Shown here in pieces: positions 11,575-34,794 of a DNA stretch of 64,000 nucleotides. The number at the start of each line of letters is the position of its first letter. Positions within the stretch are counted from its first letter, which is position 1. Where the stretch lies: assembly GCA_029204225.1 (NCBI GenBank), contig MU832227.1:1-64000 (forward strand). Reading direction: 5' to 3'. The translations under genes and the position numbers were made by a program. This DNA comes from Diphasiastrum complanatum (taxonomy: Eukaryota > Streptophyta > Lycopodiopsida > Lycopodiales > Lycopodiaceae). Under the pieces are notes generated by a model. It ran no database searches, was not told the origin of the DNA, and worked only from the letters and a program-made list of their open reading frames with translations.

Positions 11575-12497
11575 AACCACAAAAAAAGCTGACTCAGGTG
11601 CACCCAGCGTGCCTTGTAAGACTCTAAGGGGTGACGCTCCCTAAGGTCCTAGAGCAAGTTAGAACGTCAAGGACTGAGCCTCCGACCTGTGGTGAGCCAG
11701 TCAAGTAGTCACAAGTCATGAGCTAGCTCTGGAGCTCGAGTTATGGCCTAGTCAGGAAGCAAGTTGATTCTGCCGCCGGGACGGCTCCCGGGACCCATGT
11801 CTGGGAGCCAGACTAATTCTGCCAGGCTTGCCAGGCTTAATCAGCAAAATAAAAACTAAGTCCTAAAAAGCGTGCTTTACCAGAAAGCACTATGTTTCAG
11901 AACAGAGGGGGTGCGCCGAATCACAGCAGAACTATAGGGGGAGTCCGGCAGACAGAAACTTGGGCAGCTCAACCAGCGCCAGGAATCCAGTCGCCAGGTC
12001 TCAGCTCCCTCTACCAGCACGAGCCAGGCACAATGCCCAGCACGTGTTGGTGGCCCCGAGACTGGTTAGTCTATGTATGAATGTAACCTCTTCCAAATCT
12101 AATAAAGTTGATCCTTGGGGATGATTACCATTTCGATTTCGCCTCCGGGACTAGTCCAAGTGGAAGGACCCTTACTACAACCTTTTTGCGTCGCCGGCGC
12201 CTAAGGGTCCTCGTCATCGACATGTGGCTTGCCGCTATGCCAATTGGTCAGTTTGGTGACCACTATGCCTTGGGTTTCATGTGTGGCTTGTCTTTGCCTT
12301 TGGTTACCTTTTGGGGACGGATTCTGATTTGGCTTTCGGGTTGGTTGGGATTCCAGTTTTTCTTAAGTCTGAATGGTTAAGCTTGTTACGTTTCTGAGTT
12401 GGCTTTTACGTAAGTGCATGATGGATGAATGTTAGACTTAAGCGCGTATTGGGGAAACCGCTCAAGTCTCAGCGCCCTTTGAGGCGTCGGCGCTACA
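11575..12497 (+). mobile_element. R2 solo LTR (5' tip degraded)
   Basis: From GCTGACTCAGGTGCACCCAG to GCGTCGGCGCTACA it matches the R2 LTRs at 36102-37021 and 40423-41342 along its length, including ACTATAGGGG, the AATAAA signal near 12101, and TTAAGTCTGAATGGTTAAGC. The first 12 or so bases are mutated (A-rich instead of TGTTGTAAA). No internal sequence adjoins it and no flanking target duplication could be matched, so it is an old solo LTR. Confidence 0.85.
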
Positions 12498-12837
12498 GTG
12501 AAGCCCTAGCACTATAGTGTGAATCGCCTAACAATATGTAGCAAATAATGAATCGGGATGGAGCCTCCCAATGCGTGAAGTCCACCCATAGATGCATGTT
12601 GTAGTGAAAGAATAGGTGCTCAACAATTTTTTCTTGCAATAGGCAAACCAGACAAAGGCAATAAGTGAGAACAGGCCAATTGGCATGGAGGGGGATCGAC
12701 TTGAAAATAATATGATAAGTGAGATAAGTAGAGCTTGCCCACAAGGATGGAGCATACGGTAGAAAACCTATTGTGCCAAACCCCAAGAGGGTCAAACATT
12801 GACCAGCTGGAGTTGAAATAACCAGGGAAGAGAGCAT
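12498..12837 (-). pseudogene. LINE relic: zf-RVT-like C-terminus
   Basis: The minus-strand frame (up to 114 aa, running into the R2 LTR) contains CLVCLLQEKIVEHLFFHYNM preceded by HANWPVLTYC. This resembles the C-x2-C...EHLFF..C zinc-binding module (zf-RVT) found after the reverse transcriptase in plant LINEs. The preceding part reads like the segment upstream of zf-RVT but overlapping frames show frameshifts, and the final Cys/His ligands are not convincing. No poly-A tail or target duplication was found. Confidence 0.4.
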
Positions 12838-13404
12838 GAGCCATTTGGCCCGAGTCCACTAGAAACGAGCGTTGTGGAGCCGCTACCCGGGCCCTACCTG
12901 ATTGGATGGGTGCCTAAGGGAAAAAAAAAATTGTGGGCACAAGCGCCATTTCCCCCCAAGCATATGCACCATTTCTGCGGGCACCGTTGTGGGGTAGCAC
13001 AAATTTTTCGTGGACACCATCATCATTTTCGTGGGCACAGAAGATTTTTGTGAGCACCGACACATTTTTCCACGAGCACTGAAGTAGTTTCTTGGGTCTG
13101 CACCGACTCCATTTTCTTGCTAGCAACAACGGGACCACTTTCCCAAGCACCCACATGCACGACATCTATCCAACTCTTAATTACATCCACTCCATAGAGC
13201 TAGGATTTGCGCTCATGGATCCTCCATGATGTGACGTTCCTAGCAACCAAAATTAAAAAAGGAAAAGAATAAAAGAAAACGTGGCTATGAGCCCAAGGTC
13301 TCCAATGGCCACGGGTCTTGGGGGTGAATCACCCTTTTATCGGTCTACTAGGGATGTTACAAAACGGCAGCAATGGCATTACAGCACACTCCTCTCATGA
13401 AGCC
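12838..13404. other. Upstream region of the P450 gene
   Basis: 567 bp between the LINE relic and the P450 start codon. It contains degenerate repeats of a GTGGGCAC / GTGAGCAC motif at about 12950-13090 and an ACGTGG core at about 13280. There is a TATA-poor but AT-rich stretch (AATTAAAAAAGGAAAAG) near 13250. No convincing core promoter could be placed. Confidence 0.35.
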
Positions 13405-24968
<11,564 letters not shown>

Positions 24969-26952
24969 TGGTGCAAGAGAACATGGCTTGAGTAGCTTCC
25001 TTGTAAGTTAAGATCGTGATGGTGCCAAAACTTCTCCAAAAAAAAATGATGCAAAAAGTTATCCTTTTTATCCAAATTTCTCTATTCAAGTTTCAATACT
25101 AGAAATTTGTAGATCATGGATCCATTATGAATTATAGTAAGCAATTCTTGAAGGAACACATGAAGGTTATTCATATGGTATGACAACTCAATGTCCAACT
25201 CTTTTAGTTCACTTTCCATGTGACTATTAGTGTATCTAGGGAAATATGGTTTGCTATAGTTTCAACCTATTGCAACATGTTATCATAATAATTTATCTAT
25301 GTTACTAACAATGACTTGTAATTAGAGTATCATTGTGGTTGGTTTTTCCCATTTAGAATCATCTCAAATAACTATGTATCCAAAAACACTTACTAGCAAG
25401 TATCTTGGTTTTTCACTTGGTAATGTTTGAAGTTACCATCATAAACAACTTGTTCACCATGTTTTTTAATCAATCTTGATTACCTTTGATTGTTTTTTAG
25501 GATAATGTGACATTGTCCTCAATTGTGAGAGGTTCTTGAAACTTGCATGAAATATCCACATAGCAAGGAATTGCGGGAATGTGCACTCTTAGAAAAATGT
25601 ATAATGAAAAAAGCCTTATTGTGAATTTTATGCCTCACAATCTAAGAGGTCTTGCACTTCGCTCATTTGCCATGTTGATTATAAATGATGTAAGGGTCAT
25701 GTCTTAATGCAACACAATTGACATGGTACTTACTCTAGATCCTCCAATCGTTAATTTTTTGCTTGTGCTCACTGATGAAAATGTGTGTTGTGCATTTGTT
25801 CCTTATTCAAGCCAATAATATGAATTTCATGGACATTTTTGACAATGTTTCAAATAGGCTTTTTTGTAATGTTGTGTTGATCTCCACATTGCTATCTTAA
25901 TAAATTTATGTTTTGAGTGCATTTCGCTAGTGTAAAAAACATTTCAAGAGCACATTTAATCTCTTTACAAGAATCAATGAGGTTGGAAGTCTTATTTTTC
26001 TTCTTGTATCTCGTATTTATTGAGATATCAACTAAGTTTGAAGCCAAATGAAGATTTATTGTGGCATATAAACATCTATAATTTTCTTGATTTGCATGTT
26101 TTTCCTAGAAGCGAATCACAAAATCTATATGCATGAAACCACTCTATTATCCATCAAGATTTCACAATGTTTTTCTGCACATAATTTCCATAAAAAATTC
26201 TTTATTGATTGGTATTCATGATCTCTTAGAAGTATATAAACTTGGTGAGAATCTGGTGTGGGGAAGATTAGAATCTATTTTCACTCGATATATTGGACTG
26301 TGTTTGGGAATCCTAGATCCCAACCAAATTATGCTCACAAAATTATGCTCACAAAGATCTAGCCTTAATCGTTGAATACATACATATATAGAGATCCCAT
26401 GGTAGATTGCTCATGAACTTCTTGTGAAAGTACTGTACTTTAGGACCATAAATGGATCTACAAAAGATCCACAAGAGTGATTGGATGCTTGCCTAACAAT
26501 CTATCAAAAAACTAGACACAAAAAAGTTGATCTAGACGGGCAATTTGACCAACAACAAGCATTAACAATCAAAAGCATTGATCAAAATTGAAATCCAAGC
26601 CCACACGTGTGTACTACAGGCTGTAGTATGGCCTTCAACCTGAGAAACAAGTAGAAATCGATTTGGTTTCATTTGGATCACAAAAACTCAATGTACATAG
26701 TGAACTAGCTTGAGATTGCCAATGAGCTCCAAAAATTTTCTATCTTCTCACTATGGGAGCTTGGAATACATAGCCAATTCAACTTCCTTCTTGGAGTTAG
26801 GTGGATTTCCAGCATGTAATAAGGAAGTTAACTCACTCTTCTTGCCCTAAAATGAAACCCTAGCCTAGATCCTAGACTTATGCTTGGTAGGTAGCTAGTT
26901 GGTCAAATTTTCACCTTAAACTTAGGTGTAGGTCCTATAAAGTAGGGATGAT
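24969..26952. other. Region downstream of the P450
   Basis: No gene or transposon domain recognised. 26380-26930 resembles C1-type LTR or leader text (a CACACGTGTG site near 26603) but no ends could be placed. A short perfect inverted repeat ACTACAG-G-CTGTAGT lies near 26613. Confidence 0.4.
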
Positions 26953-28169
26953 GTTGTAAAGGTACCTTTACAAGCTTTACTTTTGGCGCCACTGGCGCCA
27001 GCATTGTCCCCGGCGCCAGCAGCGCCCCTGCTGCTCCCGACACCGACGGCACCGGCGTCGCTCTCAGCACCACTGTGACCAGAATCCAGTCGGCGCCAAG
27101 TTCCTATGGCTGAAAATTTTTTATCGGTCCTAGCGAAGTCCAGAGAGCTCAAATCGATGTGCAATCACCTCACACGATCTAGGCATGATTAAAGGAAGCT
27201 TGGGGATCAATAAATTCTAGAGACAGAAAATGACTTTCTAAACAGAGAAAAACGTGCTTTACCGGCTTGGATAAAGTGCTTGGTATGAGGGGGGGTGCAG
27301 AATCCCACCAATACTATAGGGGAGTGCGGGTTGCGACTCAGGGCGAGCTCCAACCAAGTCTCAGCCTCCCTTGCTGGATTGTTGTCATGGCTCTCGCCTT
27401 GGCATGCTAGCGCTTCGGAGACTAGGGTTGGTTATACACTTGAAATGTAACCTTTTCAGATTTATCAATAAAGTGAGATTTTTCTCAAACTGACTCTGAT
27501 TAACTTCTGGGTTTCAGTGTTCGGTAAAAGCACCAGTTGTAAGGCCGCCTCAAAATTTTTAACTTGGCACATAACTGAGGGTCGTATCCCGGGACGCCAG
27601 TGGTATGTCGTCGGGACCATTGGTCTGTGGTGCCAACGGTATGCTATTGGGAACATTTAGTCCAGGAACTTGTTGTCTCCATATCTGTCGCGGCTTGTGG
27701 TTCTGAGTGTTCCTTGCATGAATGTGAATGGGTTAAGCTCTTGGGGAACGGGCTCTAACCTGTCGGCTGAGTTGGATGGCTTGCTTGGGTGGAAGTTACC
27801 TATTTATGGCTGTCCAGTTTGGCGTGGCGCCAGGTTGGCTTCCAGCGCTTGTGACGAAGCTTTCAGTTGGTTAAGTCTGATGTAAGTCAGACCGCTTGCT
27901 TGAAACTCATTTGTAACGAAGCTTCGAGTTGGTCAAGTTTGATGTATGTCGGGTGGCTTGCTTGGAGGGAAGTCACCCACATCAGGACCCCCGATCTGGC
28001 ATGGCGCCAGGTTGAATCTCAATGTTGGTTTTCGGAACTTCAAGTTGGTTAAGTCTGATCGTTGTTGGTGAGTTGGCTGCTTGTATGTCAAGTGGGTTTG
28101 GTTGGCAAGAGTTGAAGGCTGGGAAGCTAGGTCGTGGTTCCCGGCTCCCTTTGGGATGCCTGCGCTACA
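26953..28169 (+). mobile_element. R1 LTR, full length (+ strand)
   Basis: It starts TGTTGTAAAGGTACC and ends GCCTGCGCTACA, followed after 2 bp by a primer-binding site, so it is a 5' LTR. It has the GGCGCC-rich U3 tip, AATACTATAGGGG, the AATAAA signal near 27465 and the repeated GTTGGTTAAGTYTGAT segments. Only about 210 bp of internal leader follow before an inverted LTR fragment, so the element is incomplete. Confidence 0.9.
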
Positions 28170-28171
28170 AG

Positions 28172-28184
28172 TGGTATCAGAGCC
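28172..28184 (+). promoter_or_regulatory. Primer-binding site
   Basis: TGGTATCAGAGCC, 2 bp after the R1 LTR terminus ACA. The 2-bp gap and the exact match to plant tRNA-iMet-type sites make the call firm. Confidence 0.93.
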
Positions 28185-28395
28185 GACTAGCCGGTTAGCT
28201 ATGCGGATCTCACGGAAATGGCCACAGTTTGGGGTTCATCAAGACAATTGTTGTGCAAGGTGCTGCCCACGGTGTAAGCACGAGTGCGTCCACGGTCGGG
28301 GTGGTCGACAGAACGGGGGACTTGATGAGTCAAGGTGCTGCCCTTGAGGTGTAAGCACGGTCAGTTCTCGCGGTTCGGGCCTAGCGCTGTCTGCA
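28185..28395 (+). mobile_element. R1 leader fragment with two hairpins
   Basis: It matches the leader at 57306 onwards and contains two GTGCTGCC...GTAAGCAC hairpins. It ends at CTGTCTGCA, where leader sequence switches to an inverted R1 LTR at a short shared GTAG. Confidence 0.8.
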
Positions 28396-28808
28396 TGTAG
28401 CGCAGGCATCCCAAAGGGAGCCGGGAACCACGACTTAGCTTCCCAGCCTTCAACTCTTGCCATCCAAACCCACTTGACATACAAGTAGCCAACTCGCCAA
28501 CAACGATCAGACTTAACCAACTTGAAGTTCCGCAAACCAACATTGAGATCCAACCTGGCGCCATGCCAGATCGGGGGTCCCGACGTGGGTGACTTTCCTC
28601 CAAGCAAGCCGCCCGACATACATCAAACTTAACCAACTCGAAGCTTCGTTACAAACGAGTAACATCCATTCCAAGCAAGCGGTATGACTTACATTAGACT
28701 TAACCAACTGAAAGCTTCGTCACGAGCGCTGGAAGCCAACCTGGCGCCACGCCAGACTGGACAGCCATAAACAGGTAACATCCACCCAAGCAAGCCATCC
28801 AACTCAGC
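28396..28808 (-). mobile_element. R1 LTR fragment (- strand)
   Basis: It begins TGTAGCGCAGGCATCCC (the inverted LTR 3' end) and stops at CCAACTCAGC, about 410 bp into the LTR, where a second inverted R1 LTR starts. Confidence 0.88.
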
Positions 28809-30055
28809 TGTAGCGAAGGCATCCCAAAGGGAGCCGGGAACCATGACTTAGCTTCTCAGCCTTCAACTCTTGCCATCCAAACCCACTTGACATACAAGCA
28901 GCCAACTCGCCAACAACGATCAGACTTAAACAACTTGAAGTTCCGAAAACCAACATTGACATCCAACCTGGCGCCATGCCAGATCGGGGTTCCCGACGTG
29001 GGTGACTTCCCTCCAAGCAAGCCGCCCGACATACATCAAACTTAACCAACTCGAAGCTTCGTTACAAACGAGTAACATCCATTCCAAGCAAGCGGTCTGA
29101 CTTACATCAGACTTAACCAACTGAAAGCTTCGTCACGAGCGCTGGAAGCCAACCTGGCACCACGCCAGACTGGACAGCAATAAACAGGTAACATCCTCCC
29201 AAGCAAGCCATCCAACTCAGCCGACATGTTAGAGCCCGTTCCCCAAGAGCTTAACCCATTCACGTTCATGCAAGGAACACTCAGAACCACAAGCCGCGAC
29301 AGATATGGAAACAACCAGTTCTTGGACCAAATGGTCCCGACAGCATACCGCTGGCGCCACGGACCGAATGGTCCCGACGGCATACCGCTGGCGTCCCGGG
29401 ATACGACCCTCAACTATGTGCCAAGTTAAAAAAATTTTGAAAGCGGCCTTACAACTGGCGCTTTTACCGAACACTGAAACCCAGAAGGTAATCAGAGTCA
29501 GTTTGAGGAAAATTCCACTTTATTGATAAATCTGAGAAGGTTACATTTCAAGTGTGTGACCGACCCTAGTCTCCGGGGCGCTAGCATGCCAAGGCGAGAG
29601 CCATGACAACATTCCAGCAAGGGAGGCTGAGACTTGGTTGGAGCTCGCCCTGAGTCGCAACCCGCACTCCCCTATAGTATTGGTGTGATTCGGCACCCCC
29701 CCTCATACCAAGCACTCTACCCAAGCTGGTAAAGCACGTTTTTCTCTCTCTAGGATTTTCTCTTTCTAGAAAGTCATTTTCTCTCTCTAGATTTTATTGA
29801 TCCCCAGGCTTCCTTTAATCATGCCTAGATCGTGTGAGGTGATTGCACATCGATCTGAGCTCTCTGGACTTCGCTAGAACCGATCAAAGATTTTCAGCCA
29901 TAGGAACTTGGCGCCGGCTGGATTCTGGTCACAGTGGCGCCGGGAGCGGCGCCGGTGCCGTTGGTGCCGGGAGCAGCAGGGGCGCTGCTGGCGCCGGGGA
30001 CATAGCTGGCGCCGATGGCGCCGCAAGTAAAGCTTGTAAAGGTAGCTTTACAACA
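28809..30055 (-). repeat. 3' LTR of the LARD-like element
   Basis: Bounded by TGTAGCGAAGGC and CTTTACAACA. A reversed AATAAA signal lies near 29520. The GGCGCC-rich U3 tip is at about 29905-30030. Confidence 0.9.
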
Positions 30056-31379
30056 TCCACCCCACCTTTATAAAATCTGATGTCCTCATCAGATGTCAGA
30101 TTAAAGTAAAGGTGTCTCCCAATTGAAATGACTATACATTTAAGCTACTTGGCACAGTACTAAATTTACTGGCCACTTTTTATTAACATTGAAGCTGGCA
30201 CACCACAAGTCGGAGGCTCAGCTTTTTGTACTGAAAAATTACATAACTTGAAAATATATCTTTGTCTGGGAAAAGCGTAGATTTGATATCGCTTTCGTAA
30301 AACCCGAGAACCTTATTAACTGGTGACAGAGGCCTTTCTTTGAAATGTTCGCCCCTGTCGCTTCTGACTTTCGACTTTGGAACTCCTTTGAGCTCCTGAT
30401 TTGTCCTTGATGCACTTTGTGTTGAGCTCCTTGAGCTCCAGATTTGTTCAGTTCCGCACAAGTATCAAGGCTCCCTGAGCCGAAGGATTTATCGTTTGAT
30501 TGCACACTTTATGGTCCACTTCGTGCCTTGTTGCTTCTGCACCTTGATTTCTCTCCTTGTCCCAGCCTGATCTTGATACTTTTCCATCTTGGCTCTTTAA
30601 GGTAGGCAAAGATTGAGTACTCCGCAATGCACCTCTCACTTAGCTTGAAGTAGCTCTTTGAATCAGCCCAAATGTAACCATTGACCTCGTGGAAAGCCAA
30701 AGGATCGCACTAGTTTGATCCGCATTCGAACTATCTTTTCGCGTTTGTTTGAAGCACCATGTCCGTCGCGCAAAACTTGACTTTCACAATTCCATCACTG
30801 GTCAGTTGCCTCACAGTCAAAACAAGAAGTGTACATCGAGCTTGGCTTCAAGTAGCTCTCTTTGAATCAGACACATGCACCCAGAGTTTGCACTAGCCCG
30901 ATCTCAACGCGAACTGTCCTTTAGCGTCCGTTCGAAATACCAAGTCTCTCATGCAAGACTCAACTTTCTCAGTTCCTTCATTGATCAACTGCCTTACACG
31001 TAACACAAGCCAGCGTACTCATATGTTTCCTCATCATTGCTGGTCCAGAGAAAGCCTATAACAAACTTTCCTTTCCACAACAAAAACTTGTCAACTTATT
31101 AGGTCCAAAGTTCGCCAGTCTCCTCGTGTGAGTATGGCTAGGTCACCTTGAATTTGCCCCCATTTTGATCAACTTTAATTCAAAATTTGCCCCAAGAGAG
31201 AGGTGTGTGTGATAGTTCCCCTCCACTTAATAAATCAGCTGATCGGACTTTAGAGTAGAGTTCTTCGGACAAAAGCCTTTCCAACACTTTGCTTCCCATC
31301 TGCTAGGATTATGGCTCGATCCAACTTGTTGCCAATCTCTGAAGAGGATCCTAGTCTTTTCCCCTTTGAGGAAAAACCC

Positions 31380-31880
31380 AACTGATACTGGATATCACCC
31401 ATGCTCAGTGAGTTTCAGTTCCGAAGGTGGCCGTCCCAAAATGAAGACCAACTGCTATAGAAGATCTCCCCTGAAATGGCCCTTTCCAACTTTTGACTTC
31501 CTGCTTCCGTCTGGTGGGCGTTGTCGCAAATAAAACTAACCCAAGAAACAGGCTAGTCATCCATCCTTTGCAAACATTGAGTCATTTCGTTGTCGTTCAC
31601 GTGCGAGTACTTGAACTGCAAATCCGCCGCACAGATTCTGGATATCGCCCATGCTCAGTGAGTTTCAGTTCCGAAGGTGGCCGTCCCAAAATGAAGACCA
31701 ACTGCTCCATAGAAGATCTCCCCTGAAATGGCCCTTTGCAACTTTTGACTTCCTGCTTGCGTCTGGTGGGCGTTGTCGCAAATGAAACTAACCCAAGAAA
31801 CAGGCTAGCCATCCATCCTTTGCAAACATTGAGTCGTTTCGTTGTCGTTCACGTGTGAGTACTTGAACTGCAAATCCGCC
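31380..31880. repeat. Tandem duplication inside the LARD-like interior
   Basis: A block with CATGCTCAGTGAGTTTCAGT, the GAAGATCTCCCCTGAAATGG segment and AAACAGGCTAG occurs twice, about 240 bp apart (near 31401 and 31649). The corresponding plus-strand copy at 58120-58400 also shows a partial second unit. Confidence 0.75.
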
Positions 31881-32630
31881 CCACAGATTCTGTAGTCCTC
31901 TTTGTTTGATGGTATCAGCCTTCAAAAGAAAAGGTTCCTTCTCGAGCCATCAGCTCCTTGTATCACAAGCAATCATGCAAACCAGGCAAAGCACGAGTAC
32001 TAAGACCCACCACGAATACGTACAAGTAAGACACTCAGGTAGGTTTACTAACAAGTAACAAAGACAAGGTCCCCCTTTGAGATGGTCCTGCCAACGGACC
32101 TTTGCCTGGCCGCGCCCATACAAATCGATCACGAAATCAGCCCACATAGGACACCCCTCCAACCATCCGTGCTTTCACCATTAAGCAGCACATTGCCTCA
32201 GTCACGCCCCACCACTTTCTGGTCGATAGCCCTTATAGCTAAACGATCGGCAGCGATCCCGCACCGGCAGCTAACCACCCGTGCTTTACACCCGAATTCG
32301 AGCAGCATCTCTGTATCAATGGTTAACCCGTACAGTTCGAATATGTCGCCCCGCACCCCACAAGGTTCAGACCGTGCTTTCACCTCCCTAGGCAGCACTT
32401 TGCCTCATCCGTCCTACGTGCAGACAACGCCAGGCCCGAACCGCGAGAACTGACCATGCTTACACCTCAAGGGCAGCACCTTGACTCATCAAGTCCCCCG
32501 TTCTGCCGACCACCCCGACCGTGGACGCACCCGTGCTTACACCGTGGGCAGCACCTTGCGCAACGGTTGTCCTGACAAATCCCAAAAACGTGGCCATCCC
32601 TGTGAGACTTGCGTAGCTGACCGGCTAGTC

Positions 32631-32643
32631 GGCTTTGATACCA
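32631..32643 (-). promoter_or_regulatory. Primer-binding site of the LARD-like element
   Basis: The reverse complement is TGGTATCAAAGCC, one mismatch from the usual TGGTATCAGAGCC. The same variant is used by the R2 element at 37024. Confidence 0.88.
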
Positions 32644-32645
32644 CA

Positions 32646-33890
32646 TGTTGTGTCGGCACCTCAAAGGGAGCCGGGAACCATGACTTAGCTTCCCAGCCTT
32701 CAACTCTTGCCATCCGAACCCACTTGACATACAAGCAGCCAACTCGCCAACAACGATCAGACTTAACCAACTTGAAGTTCCGAGGACCAACATTGAGATC
32801 CAACCCGGCGCCATGCCAGATCGGGGGTCCCGATGTGGGTGACTTCCCTCCAAGCAAGCCGCCCGACATACATCAAACTTAACCAACTCGAAGCTTCGTT
32901 ACAAACGAGTAACATCCATTCCAAGCAAGCGGTCTGACTTACATCAGACTTAACCAACTGAAAGCTTCGTCACGAGCGCTGGAAGCCAACCTGGCTCCAC
33001 GCCAGACTGGACAGCCATAAACAGGTAACATCCACCCAAGCAAGCCATCCAACTCAGCCGACAGGTTAGAGCCCGTTCCCCAAGAGCTTAACCCATTCAC
33101 GTTCATGCAAGGAACACTCAGAATTACAAGCCGCGACAGATATGGAAACAACCAGTTCCTGGACCAAATGGTCCCGACAGCATACCGCTGGCGCCACGGA
33201 CCGAATGGTCCCGACGGCATACCGTTGGCGTCCCGGGATACGACCCTCAGCTATGTGCCAAGTTAAAAATTTTGATAGCGGCCTTACAACTGGCGCTTTT
33301 ACCGAACACTGAAACCCAGAAGGTAATCAGAGTCAGTTTGAGGAAAATCCCACTTTATTGATAAATCTGAGAAGGTTACATTTCAAGTGTGTGACCGACC
33401 CTAGTCTCCGGGGCGCTAGCATGCCAAGGCGAGAGCCATGACAACATTCCAGCAAGGGAGGCTGAGACTTGGTTGGAGCTCGCCCTGAGTCGCAACCCGC
33501 ACTCCCCTATAGTATTGGTGTGATTCGTCACCCCCTCTCATACCAAGCACTCTACCCAAGCTGGTAAAGCACGTTTTTCTCTCTCTAGGATTTTCTCTTT
33601 CTAGAAAGTCATTTTCTCTCTCTAGATTTTATTGATCCCCAGGCTTCCTTTAATCATGCCTAGATCGTGTGAGGTGATTGCACATCGATCTGAGCTCTCT
33701 GGACTTCGCTAGAACCGATCAAGGATTTTCAGCCATAGGAACTTGGCGCCGGCTGGATTCTGGTCACAGTGGCGCGGGGAGCGGCTCCGGCGCCATTGGC
33801 GCCGGGAGCAGCAGGGGCGCTGTTGCTGCCAGGGACATAGCTGGCGCCGATGGCGCCAGAAGTAAAGCTTGTAAAGGTAGCTTTACAACA
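32646..33890 (-). repeat. 5' LTR of the LARD-like element (R1 with an R2 tip)
   Basis: The body is R1, but the first bases on the plus strand (TGTTGTGTCGGCACCTCAAA) are the inverted 3' tip of an R2 LTR. The switch lies in the shared CAAAGGG. The other end is the normal R1 U3 terminus CTTTACAACA. Confidence 0.85.
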
Positions 33891-34640
33891 GTCACACACT
33901 TGAAATGTAACCTTCTCAAATTTATCAATAAAGTGGGATTTTCCTCAAACTGACTCTGATTACCTTCTGGGTTTCAGTGTTCGGTTAAAGCGCCAGTTGT
34001 AAGGCCGCTGTCAAAATTTTTAACTTGGCACATAGCTGAGGGTCATATCCCGGGACGCCAGCGGTATGCCGTCGGGACCATTCGGTCCGTGGCGCCAGCG
34101 GTATGCTGTCGGGACCATTTGGTCCAGGAACTGGTTGTTTCCATATCTGTCGCGGCTTGTGGTTCTGAGTGTGCCTTGCATGAACGTGAATGGGTTAAGC
34201 TCTTGGGGAACGGGCTCTAACCTGTCGGCTGAGTTGGATGGCTTGCTTGGGTGGATGTTACCTGTTTATGGCTGTCCAGTCTGGCGAGGCGCCAGGTTGG
34301 CTTCCAGCGCTCGTGACGAAGCTTTCAGTTGGTTAAGTCTGATGTAAGTCAGACCGCTTGCTTGGAATGGATGTTACTCGTTTGTAACAAAGCTTCGAGT
34401 TGGTTAAGTTTGATGTATGTCGGGCGGCTTGCTTGGAGGGAAGTCACCCATATCGGGACCCCCGATCTGGCATGGCGCCAGGTTGGATCTCAATGTTGGT
34501 CCTCTGAACTTCAAGTTGGTTAAGTCTGATCGTTGTTGGCGAGTTGGCTGCTTGTATGTCAAGTGGGTTCGGATGACAAGAGTTGAAGGCTGGGAAGCTA
34601 AGTCGTGGTTCCCGGCTCCCTTTGGGATGCCTGCGCTACA
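33891..34640 (+). mobile_element. R1 LTR 3' part (+ strand), joined head-on to an inverted LTR
   Basis: It starts inside the LTR at GTCACACACTTGAAATG and continues to the normal end GCCTGCGCTACA. Its left neighbour is the intact U3 terminus of the inverted LTR at 33890. Confidence 0.88.
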
Positions 34641-34794
34641 ATCTCAATGTTGGTTTTCGGAACTTCAAGTTGGTTAAGTCTGATCGTTGTTTGCAAGTTG
34701 GCTGCTTGTATGTCAAGTGGGTTTGGATGGCAAGAGTTGAAGGCTGGGAAGCTAAGTCGTGGTTCCCGGCTCCCTTTGGGATGCCTGCGCTACA
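34641..34794 (+). repeat. Tandem duplicate of the last 154 bp of the R1 LTR
   Basis: ATCTCAATGTTGG through GCCTGCGCTACA repeats the end of the preceding LTR directly. Confidence 0.88.

Larger units (their letters stand above)
28809..33890 (-). mobile_element. Non-autonomous LTR retrotransposon (LARD-like), R1 LTRs, no gag/pol
   Basis: Complete in structure on the minus strand: 5' LTR 32646-33890 (1,245 bp), primer-binding site 32631-32643, interior 30056-32630, a purine tract (reverse complement AAAGGTGGGGTGGA) at 30056-30069, and 3' LTR 28809-30055 (1,247 bp). The interior (about 2.6 kb) has the hairpin leader (about 32160-32600) and then sequence with no Gag, protease, RT or integrase motif on either strand. 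Parts of it are shared with 41814-42678 and 57890-58398. It would depend on proteins from a partner element. No 5-bp target duplication is visible (TCAGC versus GTCAC). Confidence 0.88.

Noticed and set aside
13318-13404. Longer N-terminus of the P450 from 13318 or 13354
   Set aside because: 13318 is not an ATG. The extension from 13354 adds 17 polar residues before the membrane anchor, unlike this P450 group; the ATG at 13405 sits directly before the hydrophobic anchor.
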